DNA of 36,620 nt from Prevotella sp. (lineage in GTDB: Bacteria > Bacteroidota > Bacteroidia > Bacteroidales > Bacteroidaceae): NCBI GenBank assembly GCA_016285055.1, contig JAEEPZ010000032.1, positions 1 to 36,620 on the forward strand, written 5' to 3'. The position numbers and the translations under genes were made by a program. The notes below the pieces were generated by a model. The model had not been told where the DNA came from. It made no database searches and was given only the letters and a program-made list of their open reading frames with translations. Below are positions 27,208 through 36,620 of this stretch, in pieces. Each line of letters starts with the position of its first letter. Within the stretch, counting starts at the first letter, position 1.

Positions 27208-27913
27208 AAATCTCGTTTCTTTTTTTTGCTATTTCAGCATGAAAATAAAAAAAAGGCCATTTGCCGGCCGTTCCCCTCCTTTTGGAAGAGGAGGAGAATG
27301 GCCAGAGGTGGTTTGTCAATACTGTCACAACCTATTTCCAAAGGAGGGGTCAGGGGTGGTTTGTCAATACTGTCCCAACCTGTTTTTTCATGGCATGGCA
27401 CCTGTCGAGAAAAGTAAAGGACTGTTAAACCTATGTACACACTGTACAGAGCCTCTGTACACTTCTCGCCGGCTTTCCCCGTGAATAACGCAGTGATGCC
27501 GTAAATACAGAAACACAAATAAGGCATGAATAATCCAAGTAAGGAAGGATGGGAATGGCTACGCCGTTATGTGCCCGCCGCAAAGGTAACTTATTCCCCC
27601 CCTTGCAAAGGGGGGGGCAAGGGGGGGATTGCTTCTGTGCAGATGAATCCCCCTCTAACTCCCCCTTTGCAAGGGGGAGAATAGGGTTACCTCAAGCCTT
27701 TGACTATCGAATATATTCAACTATCAACTTACCTAATTAGCGGCGTACCTATGCCTTACTCCATCCGCACAGCACGGTTCTTATTGGTTTTTTCTCACGC
27801 CGCTTCTCGGTATCAACTCACATAGATAGCGCAAGGTCTTGCATCCTTTCATAGTTTTTGTCTGAAGAAAATCCGCGGTAAGAATCCTGCAGTTTCGAGG
27901 CAACATGGGTTTT

Positions 27914-27982
27914 AAAAGTTTCCTGCCGAGAAACCATCGGTTTCTCGGCAGGAAACCAAAGGTTTCTCGGCAGGAAACTTTT
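27914..27982. repeat. Three-copy 18-bp hairpin element
   Basis: GGTTTCTCGGCAGGAAAC occurs at 27939-27956 and 27961-27978, and in inverted form at 27918-27935. The inverted copy can pair with either direct copy. With the outer copy the perfect stem extends to 22 bp (27914-27935 with 27961-27982). Confidence 0.9.
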
Positions 27983-28187
27983 GCATTAAAGCCCCAGATG
28001 GCAAAAAGACACATGCTGTACGGATGGAGTGACATAGTTATGGCGCGAAACTGGTCAGTTCGTTACCCGAGTTCTGTCGTCCCTTCGGGACTATTTACTG
28101 CTTTGCCCGCCGCAGGGACTCCGCAAGGCACTCCCCTCCCTTCAAGGGGAGAGGTTCTTGCCTTGCAAGCGTCCTTCGGCCGAGCGA

Positions 28188-28360
28188 GGGGTGGGGTCTG
28201 TAATGTCTGTAATATTTTATCAGCGAAGAAGGGACAGCGAAGAAGAGGCTGCGAAGAAGAGGCTGCGAAGAAGAGGCAGCGAAGAAGAGGCAGCGAAGAA
28301 GGGACAGCGAAGAAGAGGACAGCGAAGAAGAGGCAGCGAAAAAGTTACAGACCCCACCCC
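28188..28360. repeat. 14-bp minisatellite inside a perfect 16-bp inverted repeat
   Basis: About nine tandem units of CAGCGAAGAAGAGG, with variants in the first and last bases, run from 28221 to 28344. They are enclosed by GGGGTGGGGTCTGTAA (28188-28203) and its exact complement (28345-28360). One unit has an extra base, so the tract is not coding-constrained. Confidence 0.9.
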
Positions 28361-28429
28361 TGCCCCTCCCCGTAAGGGCAGGGTTCAAGAGGGGATGGCT
28401 GCGCATTGAGCTTTGCGGCGGGCAAAGCG

Positions 28430-28580
28430 ATAGCTGTTGTCCCAAATTGTTTTTCTTGTTTTTATTTGTTTTTATTGGTTTTTTCTCAGGCCGCTTTGCG
28501 GTATCAACTCAGGCCGCTTCGCGGTATCAACTCACATAGTAACCGGCGTAACTATGTCTAATGCCATCCGCACAGTACGG
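28430..28580. repeat. T-rich dispersed repeat, second copy
   Basis: This segment closely matches 421-535: GATAGCTGTTGTC, then CAAATTGTTTTTCTTG, T-runs, and GGCCGCTTCGCGGTATCAAC (present twice here, once with T for C). Both end near CGTAACTATGTCT. A shorter relative lies at about 27776-27830. Confidence 0.85.
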
Positions 28581-28701
28581 ATTTTTGTCGGACAAATCTT
28601 TTTTTCTTGTTTTGTTTCGTTTTTAGAGCCTGTTCATACAATATTTCTGAAAACTCTGCGTTTTTATAATCGACGTGCTTTGCGCACATAGATAAGGAAA
28701 C

Positions 28702-31700
28702 GTGAAACGGCTGGCGTGCATCCTATTGCTTTTGCTGGGCGTCGCGGCAGTGGCTGTGACGGCCCAGGAACGTCGTGACACCATCCCCACGGCACGATGG
28801 CGCATCCAGCCGACGGTGCCCGTGGAGGTGGCCGACCTCGACTCCTCGGCCCTCGACCTGAAGATGCCGGAGAACGTGAAGCAGGTGGTGGAGTACGACG
28901 ACTCCACCGGCGTGTACTACATCGGCTCAAAGATTGGCGACTCCTTCCTCAACGCTCCCATCCTGATGACGCCGCAGGAGTATATGCGCTGGAGCGAGCG
29001 AAAGGCCCGCCAGCAGTTCTTCCGCGTGAAGGATGCCGAGAATGTGAAGACGAAGGGCGAAGACAAGTTCTCGTTTGCCGATATGCACTTCGACCTCGGT
29101 CCCGCTGAGAAAATATTCGGTGCCGGTGGCGTACGTGTCAAGACGCAGGGCACGGCCGAGCTGAAGATGGGCTTGACGAAGAAAGACATAGACAACCCCT
29201 CGCTGCCCATCCGCAACCGCAAGACCACGACCTTCGACTTCGATGAAAAGATCAACCTCTCGGTCAATGGCAAGGTGGGCGACAAGGTGAACATGAACAT
29301 CAACTACAACACCGAGACCACCTTCGACTTCGACACCAAGAGCCTCAAACTGAAATATGACGGTAAGGAAGACGAAATCATCAAACTTGTCGAAGCCGGC
29401 AATGTCAGTTTCCCCTCCAACAACTCCCTGGTACACGGTGCCGCCTCGCTCTTCGGCTTACGCACCGACATGCAGTTCGGCAAGCTGAAGCTGCAGACCG
29501 TCGTCTCGCAGAAGAAGTCGACGTCGCAAAGCGTCTCCAGCAAGGGCGGCACGTCGACCACCCCCTTCGAGATTGACGTGGCCGACTACGAGGAGAACCG
29601 TCACTTCTTCCTCAGCCATTTCTTCCGCCAGCAGTATGACAGGGCCATGCAGAGCCTGCCCAACCTCACCTCGGGTGTCAAGGTGAACCGTGTGGAGGTG
29701 TGGGTGACCAACAAGACCGGCACGACCAGCAACTCTCGCAACATCGTGGCTTTCACCGATTTGGGCGAGAACCAGGTCATCAAGAATCCTTTGTGGAGCG
29801 CTACGGGCATGGATGTGCCCAGCAACCTGGCCAACGACGAGTACAGCACCTTGGCCGCCAGCATCGACTCTGCCTCGCGCAGCATCGACGTGGTGACCAC
29901 GCGCCTTGAGACCATCGGCGGACTGGTGGGCGGCGTGGACTATGAGAAGCTGTCGTCGGCCCGCTTGCTGACCCCCTCGGAATACACCGTCAACGAAGCC
30001 TTGGGATATATCTCCCTGAAGACCGGCCTGCAGACCGATCAGGTGCTGGCCGTGGCCTTCGAATACACCTACGGCGGACTTACCTATCAGGTGGGCGAGT
30101 TCTCCACCGACGTGACGCAGGCCAGCCGATGCCTCTTCGTGAAGTCGCTGAAGAACACCAGCGCCAACCCCTCGCAAGGCAACTGGAACCTGATGATGAA
30201 GAACGTCTATTACCTCGCCTCTGCGGTGGAGAAAGAGAAGTTCCGCCTCGACATCAAGTACCAGAGCGACACCACCGGCACCTATCTCACCTATCTGCCC
30301 GAGGAGGCGCTGAAGGCCACGACGCTGCTGAAGGCGATGGGCCTCGACCGCTTGGATGCCAACATGAAGCCCCACTCCAACGGACAGTTCGACTTCGTGC
30401 AGGGCTACACCGTGGCCAACGGTCGTGTGTTCCTGCCCTCTGCCGAGCCTTTCGGCGACAATCTGCGTAACTTCTTGAACCAGAAAGGCATGGGCCATCT
30501 GGCCGACAAATACTGCTTCGACCAGCTCTATGACTCGACAAAGACCGTGGCGAAGCAGAATGCCGAGAAAGACAAATTCATCCTCGTGGGCCAGTACAAG
30601 GGTACGGCGGCCAACGTCATCCAGCTCAACGCCACCTACATACCCCAGGGCAGCGTCGTCGTCACTGCCGGCGGCGTCACCCTGCAGGAAGGCACCGACT
30701 ACACCGTCGACTACACGGCGGGCGAGGTGACCATCCTCAACCAGAGCATCCTCGACGCCGGCACCAATGTCAACGTCTCGCTCGAGTCGAACACCGATGC
30801 CTGGCTGCACCGCAAGACGATGTTCGGCGTGAACTGGGAGTATGACTTCAACAAGAACTTCTCTTTGGGCGGCACCCTGCTGCACCTCTCTGAGCAAGCC
30901 CTCACCACCAAGGTGTCGATGGGCGACGAACCGCTGAACAACACGCTGTGGGGCCTCAACCTCAACTGGAAGCAAGAGAGCCAGTGGCTGACCAACATGC
31001 TCGACAAGCTGCCGCTGCTCAGTCTGACGCAGCCTTCGCAGATCACCCTGACGGGCGAGTTTGCGCAGCTCATCGCCGGCCATGCCAGCGGCACGCAGGA
31101 CAATGCCTCTTATATCGATGACTTCGAGAATACGAAGAACCTTTTCGACGTCAGCGACCCGAAGGCGTGGGTGCTCTCGTCGGTACCCTCGATGTTCTCA
31201 GAGTCGGCCGACAAGGAGACGGTGTCATCGGGCTACGGCCGCGCCCTGCTGTCGTGGTACACCGTCGACCCGCTTTTCACCCGCCGCTCCTCCTCGCTGA
31301 CGCCGGGCCACATCAAGGGCGACCTCGAGCAGCTCAGCAACCACTATGTGCGTGAGGTCTATGTGCGCGAGCTCTATCCCAACCGCGACCAGTCGAGCTA
31401 CAACGGCGCCACGTCGACGCTGCCCGTGCTCAACCTCAGCTACTATCCACAGGAGCGCGGACCCTACAACCTCACCCTCGACTACAACAGCGACGGCACG
31501 CTGAAGAACCCCTCGGCGAAGTGGGGCGGCATGATGCGACGGCTTGAGACGACCGACTTTGAGCAGTCGAACATTGAGTATGTGGAGTTCTGGCTCCTCG
31601 ATCCTTATATATATACACGCGCGCAAGGCACCGCCGCCCAGCACTCAGGCGAGCTCTACATCAACCTGGGTGAAGTGTCGGAGGATGTGCTGCGCGACGG

Positions 31701-34700
31701 CAAGAAGTTTTACGAGAGCGGTATGCCCGTTGACGGCACCTCTACCTTCGAGGAGACCCAGTGGGGCAAGATTCCCGTGCAGGCCACACAGACCTATGCC
31801 TTCGCCACCACCTCCGGCTCGCGCGAGAAGCAGGACGTGGGCCTCAACGGTCTCACCGACGAGGAGGAACAGCAGTTTGGCGCCTATGCCAACTGGCTCT
31901 CGCAGGTGGGCAGCGTGGTGCAGAACGACTCGCTGCTGCAGGCCTGGCGCCAGGACCCCGCCGGCGATGACTACCACTACTTCCGCGGCTCCGACTTCGA
32001 CCGCGACCAGGTGAGCATCATGGACCGCTATCGCCGCATCAACAATCCACAGGGCAACTCACCCTCCAGCGACAACCAGACCGAGAGCTATGACTCCAGC
32101 TATAAGACCGGCCCCGACGTGGAGGACATCAACCAGGACTACACCCTGAACGAATACGAGCGCTACTTCCAGTATCGTATCCCCATCAGCGACGACGAGC
32201 TGCAGGCCTACAACCGGGGCATGAAGAGCGACGACTCGTACATCGTGGATCACCGCGACTACAATGCCAAGCTGCGCAACGGCGACACCTGCACCGTGCG
32301 CTGGTATCAGTACCGCATCCCCTTGCAGGAATGGGAGCAGAAGGTGGGGGCCATCAACGACTTTACCAGCATCCGCTTCATGCGTATGTTCCTCACAGGC
32401 TTCGAACAGCCCATCACCCTGCGCTTCGGCTCCCTCGACCTGGTGCGCGGCGAGTGGCGCCAGTACAAGCAGAACCTGCAGACCGGTGCCGGCACCGAGA
32501 CTGGCACGTTGGAGATGAGTGCCGTCAACGTGGAGGAGAACACCGAGCGCCAGCCTGTGGCCTACGTCCTGCCGCCGGGCATCACACGCGTCACCGACCC
32601 CAACCAGCAGCAGCTCACCGAGGACAACGAGCAGGCCCTCTGCCTCACGGTGAAGAACCTGTCGCAGAACGAGTCGAAGGCCGTCTATAAGAACACCAAC
32701 CTCGACCTGCGACAGTACAAGCGGCTGCAGATGTTCGTACACGCCAACTACCTCGTGCCCAACAGCACGCAGCTGGAGGACAACCAGCTGGCCGTGTTCA
32801 TCCGCCTCGGCTCCGACTACAAGAGCAACTACTACGAGTATCTCATTCCGCTGAAGCTGACGCCCGAGGGCCATTACCACTGGAATGTGTCCTCCGACCG
32901 ACCGCTGGTATGGCCTGAGGAAAACATGCTCGACATCAACCTCTCCGTCTTCACCGCCCTGAAGAAAGCCCGTAACAAGGCCCGCGCCGAGGGACTGGCC
33001 AGCTACACACAGCTCTATAGCGACTATGATCCTGACAAACCCAACAACCGCATCAGCATTGTCGGCAACCCGTCGCTGGGCGAGGTGAAGACCATGATTA
33101 TCGGTGTGCGCAACCTCAGCCCCGCATTGAAGAGCGGTGAGGTGTGGGTCAACGAGCTGCGCCTGCGCGAGGCGAACAACGAAGGCGGCTGGGCTGCCAG
33201 CGGCGCCATGAACATCCAGCTGAGCGACCTCGGCTCGGTGAACATGACCGGCCGCTACATCACCGACGGTTTCGGCGGACTCGAGCAGACCGTCATGCAG
33301 CGCAGCACAGAGACCGAGAAGTCATACTCCATCACTGCCAACGTGGAGTTAGGCAAGCTCTTCCCCGAGAAGGCACAGGTGTCGGCGCCGCTCTACTACT
33401 CCTACACCAAGGAGACCATCGCTCCGAAGTACAACCCCTTGGACACCGACATGGACTTGGACGACGCCTTGGAGAGTGCCGGCAGCAGCCGCGAGCGCGA
33501 CTCCATCGAGAGCATCGCCGTGACGAAGCACATCACCCGCAACTTCTCGATTTCCAACGCACGCGTGAACATCAAGAACAAGAAGCACCCGTTGCCCATC
33601 GACCCCGCCAACTTCTCGTTCAGCTACAGCCACCAGCACCGCAACACCTCGGGCGAGACCACCATCTATGAGAACGAAGACCAGTGGCGCGGCTCCCTGA
33701 GCTACAACTATTCGCCTGTCTATAAGACATGGGAGCCCTTCAAGAACTCCAAGAGCAAGTCGAAGTGGATGCAGTTCCCCAAAGCCTTGGGCCTCAACTA
33801 CCTGCCGCAGAGCATCTCGTTCAACATGGACATGACGCGCAACTACTACGAGCTGCAGGAGCGTGACTTGGAGAATACCGAAGACCCCAACCTGCCCATC
33901 ACCTTCTCCGAGCAGTTCCTCTGGAACCGCGACTTCTCCCTGCGCTGGGACCTGACGAAGAACCTGCACATGAATTTCCAGAGTGCCACCCACGCCGAGA
34001 TTGAGGAACCCTATACGCCCATCAACAAAGACCTCTATGCCGACCGCTACGAGGCATGGAAGGACAGTGTGTGGCAGAGCGTCCGCCACTGGGGCACACC
34101 CCTTGACTATCGCCAGACGTTCAACGCCAGCTATCAGCTGCCCTTGGACAAGCTGCCCATCCTCGACTGGACCAAACTCGATGCCAAGTATGACGCCACT
34201 TACTCATGGATGCGCGGCACGCAGCTCGACGACGGCACATCGCTGGGCAACACCATACAGAACAACCGCTCCATCACGCTCAACGGCAACTTCAACTTCG
34301 AGACACTCTACAACCACATCCCCTTCCTGAAGAAAGCCAACGAGCAGTCGAAGAAGCAGCCGCAGAAGCCTGCCAGCAAGCCCAAGAGGTCTGTCCTCAA
34401 GCCTGGCAGCAAGGAGGGCGAGGACGACTCGAAGGACAAGGACAATGACGCCAAGCAGCAGTCGAAGAAGAAGAACACCTTCCAGAAAGAAATCACGCTG
34501 ATACCCGACTCGGTCATTGAGGTGCAGCACGGCAAGAAGACAAAGCGCATCATGGTCAGTGCCCGCAACAAGGACGGCAAGGTGGTGGACGTGAAATGGA
34601 AGGTAGTGGACGAGAACAAAATCAAGGTGTGGATCAAGGCCGAGCACAAGAAGCGTGCCGCTGACGTCGCTCAGGAGAATGCTGACAACCAGGAGCTTCC

Positions 34701-36399
34701 TGCCGACAGCACGGCACAGCAGGACAACAAGCTCTTGGGCGACAGCACACTGTTGTCGACTGCCGACAGCACGGTGATGCGAATGCTTGGCAACAGGACT
34801 AAGAGACAGACGACCAGGAAGGTGCAGCCGCGTATCCCGAAGAAGGATGTTGCGGACGACATGGCCGGCATCACCGTCAAAATATCGGTCACACCGAAAG
34901 AACCGCTTGAGAACCAGTGGTGGTATAAGCCGGCGCAGCAGACGGCACGCTTCCTGATGATGGTGCGCTCGGTGAACTTCACCTATCGTAACAACCGCTC
35001 CATGACGTTGCCGGGCTTTATGCCGGGCATTGGCGACATGTTTGGACAGCGCACGGGCGACATCCTCTCGCCGGGCCTTGACTTCGCCTTTGGTCTCAAT
35101 GGCGACGACTACGTGGACAAGGCCTTGGCACGTGACTGGCTGCTTGTCAACGAGAATGTCGCCACACCCTCGTCGAGCCAGCTGACCGAGGACTTCCAGC
35201 TGCGTGCCACCTTGGAACCTGTGCGCGACCTGAAGGTTGAGCTGAATGCCTCCCGCACGCAGAACCGCGCCAAGAGTGTGCAGTTCATGTATGAAGGAAT
35301 GCCCACCACGCAGAGCGGCACCTTCACCATGACCACGCTCTCACTCGGCTCCGCCCTCGAAGGCATGGGCAACGCCAACAACGGCTACCATTCGCCCACC
35401 TTCGACCGCTTCTGCACCGCCATTCCCGAGTTCCGCAACCGCGTGCAGGCACAGTATCCTCCTTCCAACAGTGGAGGCCACAGCTCAGGCAGCCAGTTTG
35501 CGGGCGCCAACCCCGTCGATGCCTACAGTGCCGACGTGCTTGTGCCGGCGTTCCTCAGCACTTACACCACAGGCGCAGGTAAGTCGCTCGACATCTTCCC
35601 GGCTCTGTCGCGTATGCTCCCCAACTGGACAGTGCGCTACAGCGGACTGCAGAAGATTCCCTTCTTCGCCAAGACCTTCAAGAGCGTCAACCTGAACCAT
35701 AGCTACAAGAGCGTCTACAGCGTTGGCTCCTACGCCTCCTTCAGCTCGTGGATGGAATACATGGGCGACCTGGGCTATGTGCAGACGGCCGACGGCTCCT
35801 ATACACCGTCATCGCCCTTCAACATCTCAACTGTCAGCATCAACGAGGCTTTCTCACCCCTGCTGGGCATGGACGTGACGCTGAAGAACAACATGACGCT
35901 GAAGTTGGAGTACAAGACCACCCGCGTGCTCAACCTGTCGATGACCAGCGTGCAGCTGAACGAGTCGCTGTCGAAGGACTGGGTTATCGGCACGGCTTAC
36001 AAGATTACCAATTTCAATATCTTTGGCTCTGGCACCAGCCACCGCAAGGTGAAGGGCAGCAAGAAGGGCAACGACAAGGAGGATGACAACAAGGCGAACA
36101 ACAGGTCGCAGACCAACAGCAACCGCGGCGGTGTGAACCACGACCTGAACATGCGCCTCGACATCTCCTTCCGCAAGCAGGCGGCCATCACCCGCGACAT
36201 CGCCACCGGCGTCAGCTCGGCATCCAGCGGCAACTCAGCACTGAAGATCTCCTTCGCCGCCGACTACACCCTGTCGCGTTACCTCACCCTCACTGCCTAC
36301 TACGACCGGCAGACCAACACGCCGCTGCTCTCCTCCAGCAGCTATCCTACCACTACGCAGGACTTCGGCCTCTCCATGAAGTTCTCGCTCACCCGCTGA
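28702..36399 (+). CDS. sprA: Type IX secretion outer-membrane protein SprA/Sov
   Basis: 2565 residues. A signal peptide (RLACILLLLLGVAAVAVTAQ) follows a GTG start at 28702, chosen because it directly precedes the signal and has AAGGA upstream. The protein is a giant beta barrel that forms the type IX secretion translocon in the outer membrane. The characteristic early block KFSFADMHFDLGPAEKIFGAGGVRVKTQG and the barrel-closing C terminus (YLTLTAYYDRQTNTPLLSSSSYPTTTQDFGLSMKFSLTR) are present. A Lys/Ser/Asp-rich, probably disordered insert lies at about 1880-1925, and another polar loop at about 1990-2055. It is transcribed alone after the repeat block, with no ruvA or gcvH neighbour visible. 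Confidence 0.95.
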   Translation: MKRLACILLLLLGVAAVAVTAQERRDTIPTARWRIQPTVPVEVADLDSSALDLKMPENVKQVVEYDDSTGVYYIGSKIGDSFLNAPILMTPQEYMRWSERKARQQFFRVKDAENVKTKGEDKFSFADMHFDLGPAEKIFGAGGVRVKTQGTAELKMGLTKKDIDNPSLPIRNRKTTTFDFDEKINLSVNGKVGDKVNMNINYNTETTFDFDTKSLKLKYDGKEDEIIKLVEAGNVSFPSNNSLVHGAASLFGLRTDMQFGKLKLQTVVSQKKSTSQSVSSKGGTSTTPFEIDVADYEENRHFFLSHFFRQQYDRAMQSLPNLTSGVKVNRVEVWVTNKTGTTSNSRNIVAFTDLGENQVIKNPLWSATGMDVPSNLANDEYSTLAASIDSASRSIDVVTTRLETIGGLVGGVDYEKLSSARLLTPSEYTVNEALGYISLKTGLQTDQVLAVAFEYTYGGLTYQVGEFSTDVTQASRCLFVKSLKNTSANPSQGNWNLMMKNVYYLASAVEKEKFRLDIKYQSDTTGTYLTYLPEEALKATTLLKAMGLDRLDANMKPHSNGQFDFVQGYTVANGRVFLPSAEPFGDNLRNFLNQKGMGHLADKYCFDQLYDSTKTVAKQNAEKDKFILVGQYKGTAANVIQLNATYIPQGSVVVTAGGVTLQEGTDYTVDYTAGEVTILNQSILDAGTNVNVSLESNTDAWLHRKTMFGVNWEYDFNKNFSLGGTLLHLSEQALTTKVSMGDEPLNNTLWGLNLNWKQESQWLTNMLDKLPLLSLTQPSQITLTGEFAQLIAGHASGTQDNASYIDDFENTKNLFDVSDPKAWVLSSVPSMFSESADKETVSSGYGRALLSWYTVDPLFTRRSSSLTPGHIKGDLEQLSNHYVREVYVRELYPNRDQSSYNGATSTLPVLNLSYYPQERGPYNLTLDYNSDGTLKNPSAKWGGMMRRLETTDFEQSNIEYVEFWLLDPYIYTRAQGTAAQHSGELYINLGEVSEDVLRDGKKFYESGMPVDGTSTFEETQWGKIPVQATQTYAFATTSGSREKQDVGLNGLTDEEEQQFGAYANWLSQVGSVVQNDSLLQAWRQDPAGDDYHYFRGSDFDRDQVSIMDRYRRINNPQGNSPSSDNQTESYDSSYKTGPDVEDINQDYTLNEYERYFQYRIPISDDELQAYNRGMKSDDSYIVDHRDYNAKLRNGDTCTVRWYQYRIPLQEWEQKVGAINDFTSIRFMRMFLTGFEQPITLRFGSLDLVRGEWRQYKQNLQTGAGTETGTLEMSAVNVEENTERQPVAYVLPPGITRVTDPNQQQLTEDNEQALCLTVKNLSQNESKAVYKNTNLDLRQYKRLQMFVHANYLVPNSTQLEDNQLAVFIRLGSDYKSNYYEYLIPLKLTPEGHYHWNVSSDRPLVWPEENMLDINLSVFTALKKARNKARAEGLASYTQLYSDYDPDKPNNRISIVGNPSLGEVKTMIIGVRNLSPALKSGEVWVNELRLREANNEGGWAASGAMNIQLSDLGSVNMTGRYITDGFGGLEQTVMQRSTETEKSYSITANVELGKLFPEKAQVSAPLYYSYTKETIAPKYNPLDTDMDLDDALESAGSSRERDSIESIAVTKHITRNFSISNARVNIKNKKHPLPIDPANFSFSYSHQHRNTSGETTIYENEDQWRGSLSYNYSPVYKTWEPFKNSKSKSKWMQFPKALGLNYLPQSISFNMDMTRNYYELQERDLENTEDPNLPITFSEQFLWNRDFSLRWDLTKNLHMNFQSATHAEIEEPYTPINKDLYADRYEAWKDSVWQSVRHWGTPLDYRQTFNASYQLPLDKLPILDWTKLDAKYDATYSWMRGTQLDDGTSLGNTIQNNRSITLNGNFNFETLYNHIPFLKKANEQSKKQPQKPASKPKRSVLKPGSKEGEDDSKDKDNDAKQQSKKKNTFQKEITLIPDSVIEVQHGKKTKRIMVSARNKDGKVVDVKWKVVDENKIKVWIKAEHKKRAADVAQENADNQELPADSTAQQDNKLLGDSTLLSTADSTVMRMLGNRTKRQTTRKVQPRIPKKDVADDMAGITVKISVTPKEPLENQWWYKPAQQTARFLMMVRSVNFTYRNNRSMTLPGFMPGIGDMFGQRTGDILSPGLDFAFGLNGDDYVDKALARDWLLVNENVATPSSSQLTEDFQLRATLEPVRDLKVELNASRTQNRAKSVQFMYEGMPTTQSGTFTMTTLSLGSALEGMGNANNGYHSPTFDRFCTAIPEFRNRVQAQYPPSNSGGHSSGSQFAGANPVDAYSADVLVPAFLSTYTTGAGKSLDIFPALSRMLPNWTVRYSGLQKIPFFAKTFKSVNLNHSYKSVYSVGSYASFSSWMEYMGDLGYVQTADGSYTPSSPFNISTVSINEAFSPLLGMDVTLKNNMTLKLEYKTTRVLNLSMTSVQLNESLSKDWVIGTAYKITNFNIFGSGTSHRKVKGSKKGNDKEDDNKANNRSQTNSNRGGVNHDLNMRLDISFRKQAAITRDIATGVSSASSGNSALKISFAADYTLSRYLTLTAYYDRQTNTPLLSSSSYPTTTQDFGLSMKFSLTR

Positions 36400-36530
36400 T
36401 GATGCCCATTCCTAGCCTGCGGTTGGCTTTTTTACTTGGACAGGCGTAGCCTCATCGCTATTTTTGTGATTTCCATAACTCTTTTTTGGGGGCCACCAAT
36501 ATGGCATTTTGCTGAGAATTAGTAAAAAAT
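36400..36530. other. Intergenic stretch after sprA
   Basis: No gene seen. A weak terminator-like AGCC/GGCT stem with a T-run lies at about 36415-36433. Confidence 0.4.
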
Positions 36531-36620
36531 CTGTGCGGTTGAAAAAGTCCGAAGGCTTCGGACACTCCGTCCGAAGGCTTCGGACTCGTTGTCCGAAGGC
36601 TTCGGACTCTTCGTCCGAAG
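36531..36620. repeat. 22-bp-period array of GTCCGAAGGCTTCGGAC palindromes
   Basis: The palindrome starts at 36547, 36569, 36591 and 36613, exactly 22 bases apart; the last copy is cut by the window end. Spacers are five bases (ACTCC, TCGTT, TCTTC). A half copy of the CCTGTGC hairpin family directly precedes the array at 36531-36546. Confidence 0.95.

Larger units (their letters stand above)
27208..28701. repeat. 1.5-kb gene-free repeat block upstream of sprA
   Basis: No credible gene is present. In order, the block holds a 20-bp direct repeat GGTGGTTTGTCAATACTGTC at 27307-27326 and 27355-27374; C-run/G-run hairpins at about 27596-27616 and 27660-27677; the triple GGTTTCTCGGCAGGAAAC element at 27914-27982; the GTCCCTTCGGGAC palindrome at 28079-28091; the 14-bp minisatellite at 28221-28344; and T-rich dispersed repeats at about 27776-27830 and 28430-28580. 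The short frames here translate these repeats. Confidence 0.8.

Noticed and set aside
27581..27588. TACCTTTG on the minus strand in the repeat block, a possible second lepA promoter
   Set aside because: The nearest TTTG is 17 bases away rather than 19-21, and lepA already has an exact promoter next to its start.
27781..28035. 84-residue minus-strand frame containing repeated LPRN/FLGRK peptides
   Set aside because: It is a translation of the GGTTTCTCGGCAGGAAAC repeat; the peptides arise from the DNA repeat.
28158..28409. 83-residue plus-strand frame rich in Arg, Lys and Glu
   Set aside because: It is a translation of the 14-bp minisatellite and its inverted repeat; one unit has an extra base and the reading has no conserved features.
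28702..36399. Long minus-strand open frames inside sprA, up to 541 codons
   Set aside because: They are shadows of a G+C-rich gene with strong codon bias; none has a recognisable domain, while the plus frame is SprA from end to end.
36531..36620. Possible CRISPR array at the window end
   Set aside because: Repeat units are 17-bp palindromes with five-base spacers, far too short for CRISPR, and there are no cas genes.

Overview
The window looks like chromosomal DNA of a member of the Bacteroidota, probably the Prevotella/Segatella group of Bacteroidales. The evidence is a full-length SprA/Sov-type type IX secretion protein, a type B ribosomal protein L31, an IS1634-family insertion sequence, and several promoters that fit the Bacteroidota pattern TTTG-N20-TAnnTTTG exactly. 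No tRNA, rRNA or CRISPR array was seen.

Layout. Positions 1-761 are a gene-free block of short palindromes. Positions 762-4444 hold ordinary minus-strand genes: trxB, a glutathione peroxidase, a DNA/RNA non-specific endonuclease lipoprotein, rpmE2, and a membrane-anchored protein of unknown role. Positions 4811-6865 encode a secreted TPR protein with a C-terminal retropepsin-like protease domain. From about 7.1 to 16.0 kb lies an accessory island, low in G+C except at its 3' end. It starts after a possible mobilisation-gene remnant with its own terminator. It then runs as a tight plus-strand cluster: a small unknown protein, a PLD-family nuclease with an in-frame stop, a 1342-residue CoiA/DUF6035-like + WG-repeat + S1-like protein, a DUF2971/AbiGi-like protein, and a Schlafen-AlbA_2/GHKL ATPase. 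A small XRE regulator follows, preceded by a dense array of TAGTC/GACTA pentamers. I consider this cluster a candidate undescribed defence or conflict system.

Positions 15988-16657 contain no gene but hold a long 6S-like hairpin RNA candidate on the minus strand behind an exact-consensus promoter. Positions 16658-24603 form a second unusual zone: a secreted beta-rich protein, a LytTR regulator, a secreted TPR-CHAT protease gene, and a convergent operon encoding a secreted caspase-fold protease, an ECF sigma factor and a membrane anti-sigma-like protein. The CHAT gene is split by an intact IS1634-family element flanked by a 40-bp direct repeat. Removing the element and one repeat copy restores a 915-residue reading frame.

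A Crp/Fnr regulator and lepA follow on the minus strand. About 1.5 kb of repeats and hairpins comes next, including a 14-bp minisatellite bracketed by a perfect inverted repeat. Then comes sprA on the plus strand. The window ends inside a 22-bp-period array of the same palindrome seen at its start.
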